Counted from the first letter of the stretch, positions 25,493-36,605 are shown. The stretch is DNA of 64,000 nt from Gymnodinialimonas ulvae (GCF_037543845.1 NZ_JBBIFX010000001.1:372001-436000); one strand, 5' to 3'. Numbers and translations are program-made. Notes: a model not told the origin generated them from the sequence alone.

Positions 25493-27652
25493 TTATCCGC
25501 CCCGGCAGCTGCGCGCAATGCTTCGCCCTTCGCGTCCGGCACCGAAGCCCGCCAGTGAGACGGTGAAGCCGAAGCGCGTCGCAGGTTCCACATCCGCCGC
25601 CGTCGTATACCGGCGCGAGACCGAGAATTCCATATCAACGCATTCGTTTTCGTATCCGAGGGAGACGCCCGCCCGTGTCGGCGTGTTCTCCGAAAAATCG
25701 TAGCGCCAATTCACGCCCGCGTCCCATCCGCTTTGCAACGTGTAGTCCGCATCCAGCGTCCATTCCGCGAGATTGTCGGGCCGCTCTTCGCCGGCATCGG
25801 CTTCGAGGAAGGTGTAGGTCGAGACAAGCTCGTGGTTGTCGCCCATCCAGAACAGCGATAATTCCGAGGAGGTGAAGCTGAGATCGGTGTCGAACAGGGC
25901 GCGGTTCACGACGCTGAGGTGGTCGTTGAATTGCACATGGGCGGCGACGAGGAAATCCGACTGCACCCCGTTCAACCCGGAGCCATTCGTCAGTTGCCCC
26001 TGTTCATCGGTGCGCAGCACGACGCCGCCCGCAACAGAGTAATTCAGCCCCGACGGCGCAGCGCGCGTATAGGTCAGGCCCAGATTGGCGCGCGGGCCGA
26101 CCTCGCGTTCATCGGAGCCGGGAAAGCGGTCGAGCGAGAACAGGTTCGCCTCGTCGAACTCGACGATGAAACTGTCTTCGTTGGGGACGTCATTGCCGTA
26201 GGTCTCGGACCAGACGAATTGTGCAACTGGCTCGATCACGTGGCGCACGCCAGTGCCGGAGACGGCCTGCATCGGATAGCGAAACTCGATCGCGCCGTAA
26301 GGTGTTACCCGGGTTTCAGTGCCATTCAGATCGCCGCCCTGCTGCGTCGCGTAAATGCCACCATGCAAGGCACCCTGGAATGTCACGGCAAGGCCGCCGA
26401 AAATTTCGGTCCGGCGCCAATCCAACTCGCCCGAGATGCGGAACACATCGCGGCCGTTGGGGGCATCGCCGACGCTTTCGACCGTCGAGAACCGGTAGAG
26501 GCCCGTCCCCTCAAGCTCGGCCGTCAGGGTGCCACCGATCAGCGACGGGTTGTACCGGCGCACGATCTCGGCATGGGCCACGCGGGTCGGCAACACGTCA
26601 TTGTCCGTGCCCTCGCGTAGCGATTGGTAGAGCGTGCCGTGGGCTTCGATATACTGCGCGCGCTCCACGCGGCTGATGCGCGCGAAGCTTTCGAGGATGT
26701 CTGGGTCGGGGAAGTCATAGGTGGTCAGGTATCCACGGTCGCTGACCGCCTGGGCCTGCAGGTCGAGGATGAAGCCGCCGCCGATTTCGAACTGTCCATT
26801 GGCAAAGAGGTAGGCGCGGGTGGTGTCGTCGGTCAGGTCATCCCAGGACACCGCGCCATCGGCCTGCACCCGTCCGTTGCGGAAGGCCTGTCGGTAGCGC
26901 AATTGGATGGTCTGGCTTCCGGTGCCGATCCAGGGCGTCACGGTGACATCGGCATTGTCGCCAAGCATGATGAAATAGGGCACACGCAGCTGCGTCCCGG
27001 TGCTGTCGTCGGCACGGATGGAGGGGGCGAGGAAACCGGTCGCGCGCTCGAGTGTGGGGTCAGGCAAACGCATCCGGGGCAGGTAGAACACCGGAATTCC
27101 CATGATGCGGAACGTGGCGTTGTCGAAGTAGAGCTGTTGTTCAAGCTCATCATGGACGATCCGGCGGGCACGGATTTCCCACAGCGGGGTGGGGTTTTCG
27201 AAGCAGACTTCGCAGGACGAGGCGACCGCCTGGTAGAGTTGCGTGTAGCGCCCGTCGGTGCGGTCGATCTGGGTCGCGGCAATCTGAAGCTGCCGATCCA
27301 GCACAAGCCGCGCGGATTGCAGGACACCGTTCTGCAGGTCGCCGGACAGTTCCGCGAATTCGGCGAAGATCTGCGTGTTGCCGGCCGCATCGGTCAGCGT
27401 CAGCGGCCCCTGCACGCGCAGTTCGTCGGTGGTGCCGTCGAAGGTGATGGATTGGGCCCGCAGGCGTGCGCCGTTGTAGAAGACCTCGACCGATCCATTG
27501 GCGGAGACCGAGGCACTGCCATCAAAGCGGATGTTGTCGGCAATCAACGTCGCAGGCGGCAGCGAAGGGGAACCCTGCGCTGCAAGAGGGGCACCCCAGC
27601 AGAGGACCACGGCCACAAGGGCCGCAAACATATGGCGCATGCGGCGCGTCAC
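25493..27652 (-). CDS. lptD: LPS-assembly outer-membrane protein LptD
   Basis: LptD is the outer-membrane beta-barrel that inserts LPS into the outer leaflet with LptE. The product is about 719 residues. It begins with a signal sequence (MFAALVAVVLCWGAPLAAQG), an OstA-type N-domain (LRVQGPLTLTDAAGNTQIFA), then a barrel with PVFYLPRMRLPDPTLERATG, a conserved LptD segment, ending near SLAGFGAG. The start is GTG (27650-27652), overlapping the lptG stop (GTGA) with GGAGG 5 nt upstream; ATG 27640 is the alternative. The open frame extends further upstream to 28783, but that part overlaps lptG and is not real. Operon: lptF-lptG-lptD-surA. Confidence 0.94.
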   Translation of the reverse strand: MTRRMRHMFAALVAVVLCWGAPLAAQGSPSLPPATLIADNIRFDGSASVSANGSVEVFYNGARLRAQSITFDGTTDELRVQGPLTLTDAAGNTQIFAEFAELSGDLQNGVLQSARLVLDRQLQIAATQIDRTDGRYTQLYQAVASSCEVCFENPTPLWEIRARRIVHDELEQQLYFDNATFRIMGIPVFYLPRMRLPDPTLERATGFLAPSIRADDSTGTQLRVPYFIMLGDNADVTVTPWIGTGSQTIQLRYRQAFRNGRVQADGAVSWDDLTDDTTRAYLFANGQFEIGGGFILDLQAQAVSDRGYLTTYDFPDPDILESFARISRVERAQYIEAHGTLYQSLREGTDNDVLPTRVAHAEIVRRYNPSLIGGTLTAELEGTGLYRFSTVESVGDAPNGRDVFRISGELDWRRTEIFGGLAVTFQGALHGGIYATQQGGDLNGTETRVTPYGAIEFRYPMQAVSGTGVRHVIEPVAQFVWSETYGNDVPNEDSFIVEFDEANLFSLDRFPGSDEREVGPRANLGLTYTRAAPSGLNYSVAGGVVLRTDEQGQLTNGSGLNGVQSDFLVAAHVQFNDHLSVVNRALFDTDLSFTSSELSLFWMGDNHELVSTYTFLEADAGEERPDNLAEWTLDADYTLQSGWDAGVNWRYDFSENTPTRAGVSLGYENECVDMEFSVSRRYTTAADVEPATRFGFTVSLAGFGAGREGRSIARSCRGG

Positions 27653-28743
27653 CCGTCCTCCGTATGCAATAATAGCCCGAGGGCCAAGAGAATTGCGGCA
27701 ATTGGCGGCGTCCATGCGACAAGTGTTGCCGAAAGCTGGCCGGTTTCGCCCAAAACCTCGGCAAAGCGGCGGATGAACACCACGCCGAAGCCCAGTAGGA
27801 TCGCTGTCAGTACCATCACCCCGGTTTTGCCGAACCGCGTGTGGCGCATGGTGAAGCCCGCACCGATCAGAACCATTGCCGCCAGCAGCAGGGGTGAGGA
27901 CAATTGCATCTGCAACCAGGTGCGGTGTTGCAGGGCCGCGAAACCTGCGTCGTTGAGTTGCCGTATGAAGCCGGGAAGCTCGAAGATGGGAACCGTTTCC
28001 GGCTTGCCGAAGCTGTCGCGGATCTGCTCGGCGGTGAGTGTCGAGGGCAGGGTCAGCGTGGCAAGTGCTGTCGCATCGGCCTCGGGGTTGCTTGACCCGG
28101 CCAGCGGCCAGCGGCGCACCTCGGTCAGGGTCCAGGCGCCCGCATTCAGCACCGCCTCGGTGGCATCCATGCGGTCCAGCAACTGGCCATCGGCATCGAA
28201 GGTAAAGAAACTCGCGCCGAACAGATGCGTGCCATCGCCATTGGTCACCTCGGCGCGGATCACCGTTTGCTCGCTCCCGACGCCTTGGCGCAACCACAAA
28301 CCCTGCCGGGAGACCGAGACGGTGCGGGTTTCCTCCCCCAAAAGGCGCGCCAGCGTCAGGTCGTATTGCCGCGCCGTGGCCGCCACCAGCGGGTTCAGGA
28401 TCAAAAGCGACAGCACCCCGATCAGAAGCGCGGTCACGACCGGCGCCGCCGCCGACTTCAGAGCCGAACGCCCCGCCGCGCGCACCACCACCAGCTCGGA
28501 CGTGCGCGCCAGCCCCAAAAACAGGACCAGCGTGGCCAGCATTACAAACAGCGGCATCAAGCCGTTCAAGCTTCGCGGCAGGTTTAACAACGCCAGTTGC
28601 AACACCGCGCCAAAGCCCTGATCGCTGCCGATCCGGCGGAGTTGATCTGCCATGTCGATGGGCAGTAGGATGGCCACGAACACCGCCAGCACGATCCCGA
28701 AGGCCCGCAGGAACCGACCGGCGATGTAGAGATGCAGGATCAT
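27649..28743 (-). CDS. lptG: LPS-export permease LptG
   Basis: LptG and LptF form the membrane part of the LptB2FG transporter that pulls LPS from the inner membrane. The 364-residue product has the YjgP/YjgQ layout: an N-terminal membrane block with MILHLYIAGRFLRAFGIVLA, ILLPIDMADQLRRI and TSELVVVRAAGRSALK (coupling helix), a periplasmic beta-jellyroll in the middle, and a C-terminal pair of helices with GKTGVMVLTAILLGFGVVFI. The ATG overlaps the lptF stop by 4 nt, and the stop overlaps the lptD start. The strict coupling implies balanced synthesis of the LPS bridge. Confidence 0.94.
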   Translation of the reverse strand: MILHLYIAGRFLRAFGIVLAVFVAILLPIDMADQLRRIGSDQGFGAVLQLALLNLPRSLNGLMPLFVMLATLVLFLGLARTSELVVVRAAGRSALKSAAAPVVTALLIGVLSLLILNPLVAATARQYDLTLARLLGEETRTVSVSRQGLWLRQGVGSEQTVIRAEVTNGDGTHLFGASFFTFDADGQLLDRMDATEAVLNAGAWTLTEVRRWPLAGSSNPEADATALATLTLPSTLTAEQIRDSFGKPETVPIFELPGFIRQLNDAGFAALQHRTWLQMQLSSPLLLAAMVLIGAGFTMRHTRFGKTGVMVLTAILLGFGVVFIRRFAEVLGETGQLSATLVAWTPPIAAILLALGLLLHTEDG

Positions 28744-29864
28744 GCGGGAATGGCCCTCCATCCGCTGCGCCTGCGCATCGCAAGCGCGGTCATGCAGATG
28801 GCCACACCGGCGGCCAGCGCGGGTTGCAGATAGGCCATGGCCCACGCATCCGCGTCGGCGCGCACGGCGGCCTCTCCGGCGTTGCGCACGATCTGCATCG
28901 GCAGGACCAGCATGACCGCAATCAGGATCTGCCGCCACACGCCAAAGCGGCTGAACGAACCAAGCATCAACGACGCAGCCCCGATCAGCGGCACGAAAAT
29001 CGCGAACAACGACTGCGCCACGCGGTCGTGTCCTTCGAACACCATATGAGCCAGCGGCACGCCAAGCGCCTCGGCGGTCTGCGCATCGGCCTGCAACAGT
29101 ATCGAGGTGGGCAATTCGCGCACGTCGACCCGCCGCTGCCGGGTGCCGTCCATCAACGCGCCGACGTCATAGGTAAAATCGCTGAACGAGATTGTGGAGA
29201 GCCGCCCGGTGTCCAGGTCAAGCGTCTGCGCCAATCCGTCGAACATCACCAGACGCGGACCGGTGTCAGAGCGGACCAGAAGCGCATTGGTGGCGGAATA
29301 GGTGACCTCAACGCCTTGGTTTGACGAATCCTGTAGGAACAGGTCCCTGAATTCGCCGAGTTCCGTGATCTCGCGAATGTAGACGGTCAAACCGCCGGTG
29401 GGGTGGATGAATTCGCCCGCGCGCAGGAAGCGGCCCGTCAGGTCATCACGTACCTCGTCCTGACGGTCGATGAACTGGGCACGTGCCGTCGGGGCGAGAA
29501 CGTTGCCGAGGATCCCGACCAGGAGCGCCATGAGCAAGCCAAAGACGAAGACCGGCCGCAGCAGCCTAAATGCCGAAAGGCCCGCGGTTTGCAACACCAC
29601 CAGCTCACTTTCGCCGATCATCCGGTTGAAGATGTAAAGCGTGGCCACGAAGGCCGAAACCGGCAGGATAAGCTGCACAATCCACGGCAAGGTCAGAGCT
29701 GAAAACTCAAGAAAGACACTGACGTTTTGCCCGTCTGCGATCAGGTCGTCGAACAGGCGCGCGGCCTGGTTGACCCAGTAAACCGACACCAGCACGAGGC
29801 TGAAAAAGCCGAACAGCATCACAAGCTGGCGCAAAACGTATCGGTCGTACTGACCCAATGTCAC
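28740..29864 (-). CDS. lptF: LPS-export permease LptF
   Basis: The 374-residue protein has the same fold as LptG. MTLGQYDRYVLRQLVMLFGF and YWVNQAARLFDDLIADGQN mark the first helices, and ESELVVLQTAGLSAFRLLRP is the coupling-helix region that touches LptB. A periplasmic beta domain (residues about 140-265) and three closing helices follow. The start is a GTG at 29862-29864 with GGGGG just upstream; no earlier good start is visible. lptF begins the six-gene run lptF-lptG-lptD-surA-pdxA-rsmA, and pepA is divergent, so their promoters share the 157-bp gap. Confidence 0.93.
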   Translation of the reverse strand: MTLGQYDRYVLRQLVMLFGFFSLVLVSVYWVNQAARLFDDLIADGQNVSVFLEFSALTLPWIVQLILPVSAFVATLYIFNRMIGESELVVLQTAGLSAFRLLRPVFVFGLLMALLVGILGNVLAPTARAQFIDRQDEVRDDLTGRFLRAGEFIHPTGGLTVYIREITELGEFRDLFLQDSSNQGVEVTYSATNALLVRSDTGPRLVMFDGLAQTLDLDTGRLSTISFSDFTYDVGALMDGTRQRRVDVRELPTSILLQADAQTAEALGVPLAHMVFEGHDRVAQSLFAIFVPLIGAASLMLGSFSRFGVWRQILIAVMLVLPMQIVRNAGEAAVRADADAWAMAYLQPALAAGVAICMTALAMRRRSGWRAIPA

Positions 29865-30021
29865 AAACCCCCATATGCGGTGTTTGATGGGCAGAACAAC
29901 CGCGTCATCTATGTTCTAAATGACATTTTCGGGGATGCGTAGGGGTGATCTGGTCAACCCCGGAACACCGGCCTAATGTCGCGACCTGAATGTCACGCCT
30001 TTCATGCGCAGGAGCCGCCCC

Positions 30022-31488
<1,467 letters not shown>

Positions 31489-31517
31489 TTTGCAACATCA
31501 ACGTCGCGGCGTAACCC

Positions 31518-31982
31518 ATGGGTGAGGCTTACTTTTATCACCTGACCCGTGCCCCGGTTGAGGTGACGCTTGCGACCTTGTTGGGCAAGTCGCTGCAAGC
31601 CGGATGGCGGGTTGCGGTGCGCGGCCGGACCGAAGACGCACTGGCGCGACTGGACGAGCAGCTCTGGCTGCGTCCGGACGACGGGTTCGTGCCACACGGG
31701 CGCGCCGGTGGGCCCCATGATGCGGCGCAGCCGGTGCTTCTGACGACCGGGGCGGCGGGCAACGATCCGACCTGCCTTGTGTCCGTCGAAGGGGCCGATG
31801 TGACGCCGGAAGAAGTTACCAAGATGACGCGTGTCATGGTGCTGTTCGACGGCCATGACGAGACCGCGTTGCAGACCGCGCGGGCGCAGTGGAAAGCGCT
31901 GACAGGGGCAGGCGTGGGTGCGAAATACTGGTCGGAGGAAAGCGGCCAGTGGGAGATGAAAGCGCAATCCGGAACGTCCTGA
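31518..31982 (+). CDS. holC: DNA polymerase III chi subunit
   Basis: HolC joins the clamp loader to SSB. The 154-residue product has the family layout: AYFYHLTRAPVEVTLATLLGK, GWRVAVRGRTEDALARLDEQLW, the FVPHGRAGGPHDAAQPVLL loop and VMVLFDGHDETALQTARAQWK. These match HolC closely. The pepA-holC neighbourhood supports the call. It lies tail-to-tail with the aspartic-protease gene, 52 bp apart, without a clear terminator between them. Confidence 0.95.
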   Translation: MGEAYFYHLTRAPVEVTLATLLGKSLQAGWRVAVRGRTEDALARLDEQLWLRPDDGFVPHGRAGGPHDAAQPVLLTTGAAGNDPTCLVSVEGADVTPEEVTKMTRVMVLFDGHDETALQTARAQWKALTGAGVGAKYWSEESGQWEMKAQSGTS

Positions 31983-32034
31983 TATCCTGTTTTTGGATGA
32001 CACAAGCTTTCGGTATGCGGAAAGTGGATAGCGC

Positions 32035-32613
32035 TTAGCGTTCCAGAACCAGCTGCCCATTCGTGATTTCCAGGCGTGAGAAGCGCGAAAGATAGCTCAT
32101 GCCGAGCAGGCTTTCGTCCAACGCGCCGTTGTTTACGACGGCGCGGACATTGGTGTCGGTTGTGCCGCCGAGGGTCAGGGTGTCCAGCGTCACGGGCGCG
32201 GTGTCCACGGGGCCATTGGCGGTCCTTGCGCGGCCTATGAAGATCAGCTCGTCGGTGTCGATGCCAGCCGCGCTGGCATGGTTGCGTGACAGCACAATGC
32301 CGGTGGCGCCCGTGTCGACAACAAAGCGGATCGGGGTGCCGTTGACCTCGAGGGTGAGGTAGAAATGTCCGTCCCTGTCACGCGGTGTTGTGACGATTGT
32401 GTCGCTCAGCATCACTTGCTGGGGCAGGATTTGATCGCGCAGGTCGGTCCATAGCAGAACACCCATGAGCACGGCCACGAAGATGACCCCCCATAGCGCC
32501 AGTGCCTTGGTCATCTGACCGATACTGGTCTGGCGGTTGATGAGTGTGAAGGCGGCCAGTCCCACCAACAGCACAATCAGGTAAATGAGATTGGCGGTGG
32601 TCGCTTCATCCAT
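32035..32613 (-). CDS. Membrane-anchored retropepsin-like aspartic protease
   Basis: The 192-residue protein has two N-terminal membrane segments (LIYLIVLLVGLAAFTLINRQ and LWGVIFVAVLMGVLLW) and a single retropepsin-type domain. The active site is FVVDTGATG with catalytic Asp100; the ALDESLLGMSYLSRF flap and the C-terminal LEITNGQLVLER complete the clan AA fold. One such domain per chain implies that it works as a dimer. This matches the TIGR02281-type family common in alphaproteobacteria, of unknown substrate. ATG 32613 (after GGAG) is favoured over 32637. Confidence 0.9.
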   Translation of the reverse strand: MDEATTANLIYLIVLLVGLAAFTLINRQTSIGQMTKALALWGVIFVAVLMGVLLWTDLRDQILPQQVMLSDTIVTTPRDRDGHFYLTLEVNGTPIRFVVDTGATGIVLSRNHASAAGIDTDELIFIGRARTANGPVDTAPVTLDTLTLGGTTDTNVRAVVNNGALDESLLGMSYLSRFSRLEITNGQLVLER

Positions 32614-32649
32614 GATCCGCTCCGTCGTTTGGATCAATATAGGTCGCGC

Positions 32650-33276
32650 TCAGATCACTTGCAGGTCGCGCAGGCCATCAATCACGAATTGCACCGACAG
32701 CGCGGCCAGCAACATGCCCAGAAGGCGGGTCACGACGGTGATCCCGGTGGGCCCGAGCAAGCGTTCGAGCGGTGCCGCAAGAAGAAAAAGCGCCAGGACT
32801 ATCAGCAAAACAGCGGCCATTACGCCATGCACGGCCGTAATATGCAACGCGCCGCTTCCTTCTCCGGTCAGCAGGATCATCGACGCGATGGCGCCAGGTC
32901 CGCCGATAAGCGGGATGGCGAGGGGGAAGACGGAAGGGTCGTCAGGGGCGTCTTCGGCCTGAGCCGTGTCGGCCTGATCCTGCCGGCGCTGGGTGCGCCG
33001 TTCGAACAACATGTCGAGCGCGGTGAGGAACAGCAGGATGCCGCCGGCCATGCGGAAGGCCGGCATGGAGATGCCCAGGAAGGAAAGGACGGATTCGCCG
33101 GCCAGCCCGAAGAGCAGCAGGATGCCGAAGGAGACCAAGACCGAGCGTATGGCAATGATCCGTCGCTGTCGCGCATTCATCCCCGCAGTCAGGGCGACGA
33201 AAAGCGGCGTCAGGCCGATGGGATCGATGACCACGAAGAGCGTGACAAAGGCGGGAATGTAGAGGCTGAGATCCAT
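32650..33276 (-). CDS. MarC-family integral membrane protein
   Basis: The 208-residue protein has six hydrophobic segments, with the MarC markers FVTLFVVIDPIGLTPLFVALTAG at the N-terminus and VFPLAIPLIGGPGAIASMILL in the middle, followed by VVTRLLGMLLAALSVQFVIDG. Members were once linked to antibiotic resistance, but that link has not held up; their role is unknown. ATG 33276, four codons inside the longest frame, has GGAACGGAC before it. It lies upstream of the protease gene on the same strand, 36 bp apart, so the two may be cotranscribed. Confidence 0.92.
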   Translation of the reverse strand: MDLSLYIPAFVTLFVVIDPIGLTPLFVALTAGMNARQRRIIAIRSVLVSFGILLLFGLAGESVLSFLGISMPAFRMAGGILLFLTALDMLFERRTQRRQDQADTAQAEDAPDDPSVFPLAIPLIGGPGAIASMILLTGEGSGALHITAVHGVMAAVLLIVLALFLLAAPLERLLGPTGITVVTRLLGMLLAALSVQFVIDGLRDLQVI

Positions 33277-33353
33277 TGTCCGTTCCAAAGGTTGCTAAGC
33301 GGAGCGGCTTGCGCCGCGTTGTTTTTTCTTTTGCGCCCCCCGATGGGGTCGCG

Positions 33354-33395
33354 ATGGGGCGCTGCCCCAAACCCCGAGGTATTTGGAAAGCAAAG
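33354..33395. repeat. Dispersed GC-rich intergenic repeat (CTGCCCC...CCCCGAGGTATTT type)
   Basis: The segment holds GGGGC and GCTGCCCC arms followed by CCCCGAGGTATTTGG. The same core, in reverse complement, ends the palindromic region at 13228-13266. Similar short repeats are common between roseobacter genes. Here it lies 9 bp past the ABC-F stop codon, so it may help define the end of that transcript. Confidence 0.45.
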
Positions 33396-33403
33396 AGGGG
33401 CGG

Positions 33404-35242
33404 TCAGGTGCTTTGGGCTTTTTCCAGCTTCTCTTCGGCTTTCATCCAGAGCGCTTCAGCGCGTTCGAGGCCTTCGGAGACTTCGGCGTATTTGGCTTGC
33501 CAGACCTGAAGGCTGTCGGTGTTTTCGTCTTCATAGAGCTTGGGATCGGCGAGTTTCTTGGCGAGTTTATCGCGCATCTCTTCGATCTTGGCGACGCGGG
33601 CCTCGGCGCGTTTGACCTCGGATTTGAGGTCTTTGATGTCCGCCTGACTGACCTTTTTCTTTGGTTTGGCGGCCTTTTCCTTGGGCGGCGCGGTGTTGAG
33701 CAGTGACGCGCGGTAGGTTTCGAGGTCATGGGCGTAGGGGGCGACATGGCCGTCTTTCACCAACCACAGCCGGTCGGCCACGAGGCTGAGCAGGTGCATG
33801 TCGTGCGACACCAGAACGACCGCGCCGGAATAGGCGGTAAGCGCCTCGACCAGGGCTTCGCGGCTTTCGATGTCCAGGTGGTTGGTCGGCTCGTCAAGGA
33901 TCAGAAGATGGGGTGCGTCGAGTGTAGCCAGCAGAAGCGACAGGCGTGCTTTCTGGCCACCGGAAAGCTTCGCGACCAGCGTTTCGGCCTGATCCGCGCC
34001 AAGCCCGAAGGAGGCCAGCCGCGCGCGCAGTTTCGGGGGCGCGTCGTCGGGGCGTTCGCGGCGGATGTGATCGAGGGGCGACTCGTCGAGGTGCAATTCG
34101 TCGACCTGATGCTGCGCGAAATAGCCGATGCGCAGTTTCGAGGACGAGGTGATGCGCCCGTCCATCGCCGAAAGCTTGCCCGCGAGCAGTTTGGAGAGCG
34201 TGGATTTGCCCTCGCCGTTGCGGCCCAGAAGGGCGATGCGGTCGTCCTGATCGAGACGCAGGTTGAGGCGTTTGAGAACGGGCGTGTCGGTGTAGCCGAC
34301 CGCGGTGCCGTCCATGTTGACGATGGGCGGCGACAACTCTTCGGGTTCGGGGAAGGTGAACACGGTGCGCGCGGCGTCTTCGGGGGCGCGGATGGTTTCC
34401 ATCCGTTCGAGCATTTTTACGCGGCTTTGCGCCTGTTTCGCCTTGGACGCCTTGGCCTTGAACCGGTCCACGAAGCTTTGCAGATGCGCGCGTTGGAGGT
34501 CTTGTTTCTTGGCGGCGGCGGCTTGCACGGCGCGGCGTTCGGCGCGGGTCTTGGCGAAGGTGTCATAGCCGCCGGTGTAAAGTGTCAATTGCCGGTCGTT
34601 GAGGTGCAGAATGTGACCCACCGCGCGGTTGAGAAGGCCGCGATCGTGCGAGATGACCAGCACGGTATGGGGATATTTGGCGAGGTAGGCCTCGAGCCAG
34701 AGCGCGCCTTCGAGGTCGAGGTAGTTGGTCGGTTCATCGAGCAACAGCAGGTCGGGTTGCGCGAAGAGCACGCCCGCAAGCGCCACGCTCATGCGCCAGC
34801 CCCCCGAAAACGCGGAGCAGGGCATTTGTTGTTCGGCATGGGTAAAGCCGAGGCCCTTGAGGATCGAGGCCGCGCGCGCCTCCGCCCCCCAGGCATCGAT
34901 CGCGGTCAGGCGTTCCTGCACTTCGGCGATGCGGGCGGGGTCGGTGGCGTCATCCGCCAGAAGGGCCGCGCGTTCGGTGTCGGCCTCAAGCACAGTGTCG
35001 ATGAGCGAGGTGTCAGATGACGGCACTTCCTGCGCCACACCGCCGATCTTGGCGCCCGAAGGCAGCGTGATGGAGCCGGTGTCCAGCGCCAGCTCACCCC
35101 GGATCAGGCGGAAGAGCGTGGTCTTGCCGGTGCCGTTCCGACCCACGATGCCCACCTTGTGGCCCGTGGGAATGGAGGCCGACGCGGCCTCAAGCAAGGG
35201 GCGGCCCGCGACCGAGTAACCGATATCATCAATGCGCAACAT
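33404..35242 (-). CDS. ABC-F family ATPase (ribosome-associated type)
   Basis: The 612-residue protein has two ABC domains and no membrane segment. Walker A motifs are GRNGTGKT near residue 35 and GRNGEGKS near 340. Signatures are FSGGWRMS in the first domain and LSGGQKARLSLLL in the second. The Walker B sites LLLLDEPTNYLDLE and LLILDEPTNHLDIE are intact. The linker carries the basic RFKAKASKAKQAQSR segment, and the C-terminus is a coiled coil (residues about 530-612). The layout matches the YheS/Uup-like ABC-F proteins that act on the ribosome, not transport. Divergent from the MFS gene. Confidence 0.95.
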   Translation of the reverse strand: MLRIDDIGYSVAGRPLLEAASASIPTGHKVGIVGRNGTGKTTLFRLIRGELALDTGSITLPSGAKIGGVAQEVPSSDTSLIDTVLEADTERAALLADDATDPARIAEVQERLTAIDAWGAEARAASILKGLGFTHAEQQMPCSAFSGGWRMSVALAGVLFAQPDLLLLDEPTNYLDLEGALWLEAYLAKYPHTVLVISHDRGLLNRAVGHILHLNDRQLTLYTGGYDTFAKTRAERRAVQAAAAKKQDLQRAHLQSFVDRFKAKASKAKQAQSRVKMLERMETIRAPEDAARTVFTFPEPEELSPPIVNMDGTAVGYTDTPVLKRLNLRLDQDDRIALLGRNGEGKSTLSKLLAGKLSAMDGRITSSSKLRIGYFAQHQVDELHLDESPLDHIRRERPDDAPPKLRARLASFGLGADQAETLVAKLSGGQKARLSLLLATLDAPHLLILDEPTNHLDIESREALVEALTAYSGAVVLVSHDMHLLSLVADRLWLVKDGHVAPYAHDLETYRASLLNTAPPKEKAAKPKKKVSQADIKDLKSEVKRAEARVAKIEEMRDKLAKKLADPKLYEDENTDSLQVWQAKYAEVSEGLERAEALWMKAEEKLEKAQST

Positions 35243-35324
35243 GGGGGGGACATGGCGAATGCGCCGGGCGGCGTCAATCGCATGATCACTGGTGGGCCGC
35301 AGACCGGCCTGCTACGCGGGGACG

Positions 35325-36500
35325 ATGGACCGCACACAGCCACATTTAATCACGCTCATTTTGTTGACGGCGCTGACCGTGTTGTCGTTGAACATGTTCC
35401 TGCCCGCGCTTCCGGCGATGCAGGCGAGCTTTGGCGTGTCGGAGGCGGTGATCGGGCGTGCGATCTCGATCTACATGGCGGCGGCGGCGGTGTTGCAGCT
35501 TATCCTTGGGCCACTGTCGGACCGGATCGGGCGGCGCCCGGTGATCCTTGGGCTTCTGGCTATCTATGCCGTCGCGTCGGTGATGTGCCTTTTGGCAGAA
35601 GATATCACCTTGTTCCTGATTGCGCGGGTGGCGCAGGCGGTGGCGGTGGGGGGCGGCATTCTGGCCTCGGCGGTAGTGCGCGATCTGTTCGACGGGCGCA
35701 GTGCGGCGGCGAAGCTGTCGTTGATCGCCTCGGCCATGGCGGTCGCGCCGATGCTGGCGCCGATGATTGGGGGCCTGTTGGAGGCCGCGTTTGGCTGGCG
35801 GTCGATCTTTGTGGCCTATGCGGTGCTTGGTTTGGGCCTTCTGGTGTGGTGTTGGCGCGACTTGGGCGAGACGAAAGCGCGCGGGGCGATGTCGATGCGC
35901 GGCATCGGCGGGCTTTTGCGGGTACGGCTTTACTGGGCCTATGTCGGCGTGCAGGCGCTTGGCGTGGGCGTGTTCTACGTCTTCCTGACCGGCGCGCCGT
36001 TTGTGATGGTCGAGGCGTTTGGCCTTGGAACGGCGCAGACCGGGATTGTGCTTGGCTCGACCACGGCGGGATTTCTGGTGGGCGCGGGGGCGAGCGCGCG
36101 ATTGGTGGAGCGGGTGGGTGAGTTGCGCCTGATCCTGCTTGGGCGTGCGGTGCCGGTGATCGGAATCGGAGCGGCCTGCATCTACTTCGCGTTCGGCGGC
36201 GCGGCGCTTTGGCCGCTGTTGGTCGCGACACTTTGCGTGGGACTGGGCAACGGGTTTTCGATCCCGAGTGCTGCGGCGGGCGCCTTGTCGGTGCGCCCCG
36301 AACTGGCGGGGAGTGCATCTGGTATCAGCGGTTCGGTCATGCTGGCGCTGGGGGCGGTGTTGACCGGCTTGGCGACCCTGATCGTGGAGGCGCAGACCAC
36401 GCCGCTTGCCTTGTTGAGCCTGATGGGGGCCATTGCCACCGGAGCCCTGATCGCGGCGCTTGCCGTACGGGCCTGGGTTGGTGCCGCACAGGCCGGTTAA
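35325..36500 (+). CDS. Multidrug efflux MFS transporter (Bcr/CflA-like)
   Basis: The 391-residue protein has 12 hydrophobic segments. The MFS motif A appears as GPLSDRIGRRPVILGLL near residues 62-78. The opening LITLILLTALTVLSLNMFLPALPAMQ and the VGGGILASAVVRDLFDGRSAA region are typical of Bcr/CflA drug exporters. ATG 35325 with GGGG upstream is favoured over 35292. The substrate cannot be told; bicyclomycin-type naming is only by family. It is divergent from the ABC-F gene, 82 bp apart, and upstream of ndk. Confidence 0.92.
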   Translation: MDRTQPHLITLILLTALTVLSLNMFLPALPAMQASFGVSEAVIGRAISIYMAAAAVLQLILGPLSDRIGRRPVILGLLAIYAVASVMCLLAEDITLFLIARVAQAVAVGGGILASAVVRDLFDGRSAAAKLSLIASAMAVAPMLAPMIGGLLEAAFGWRSIFVAYAVLGLGLLVWCWRDLGETKARGAMSMRGIGGLLRVRLYWAYVGVQALGVGVFYVFLTGAPFVMVEAFGLGTAQTGIVLGSTTAGFLVGAGASARLVERVGELRLILLGRAVPVIGIGAACIYFAFGGAALWPLLVATLCVGLGNGFSIPSAAAGALSVRPELAGSASGISGSVMLALGAVLTGLATLIVEAQTTPLALLSLMGAIATGALIAALAVRAWVGAAQAG

Positions 36501-36605
36501 GCGGACGGCCGGACCGCAAAGGCCAGGCGCGGGCCGGGGTCTTTTCAACCGTCAATCCCCGTGTTAGCCCGCGCGCAAATTAAAACGCCCGAACGGAGCA
36601 TTCCA

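Noticed and set aside
25493..28783. 1096-codon open frame for lptD
   Set aside because: The first 377 codons overlap lptG in another frame. The LptD signal sequence begins at 27652 or 27640, tied to the lptG stop.
33304..33332. Stem GCGGC/GCCGC followed by a T-rich run on the plus strand
   Set aside because: It looks like a terminator, but no plus-strand gene ends there; the stem is only 5 bp and may be chance.
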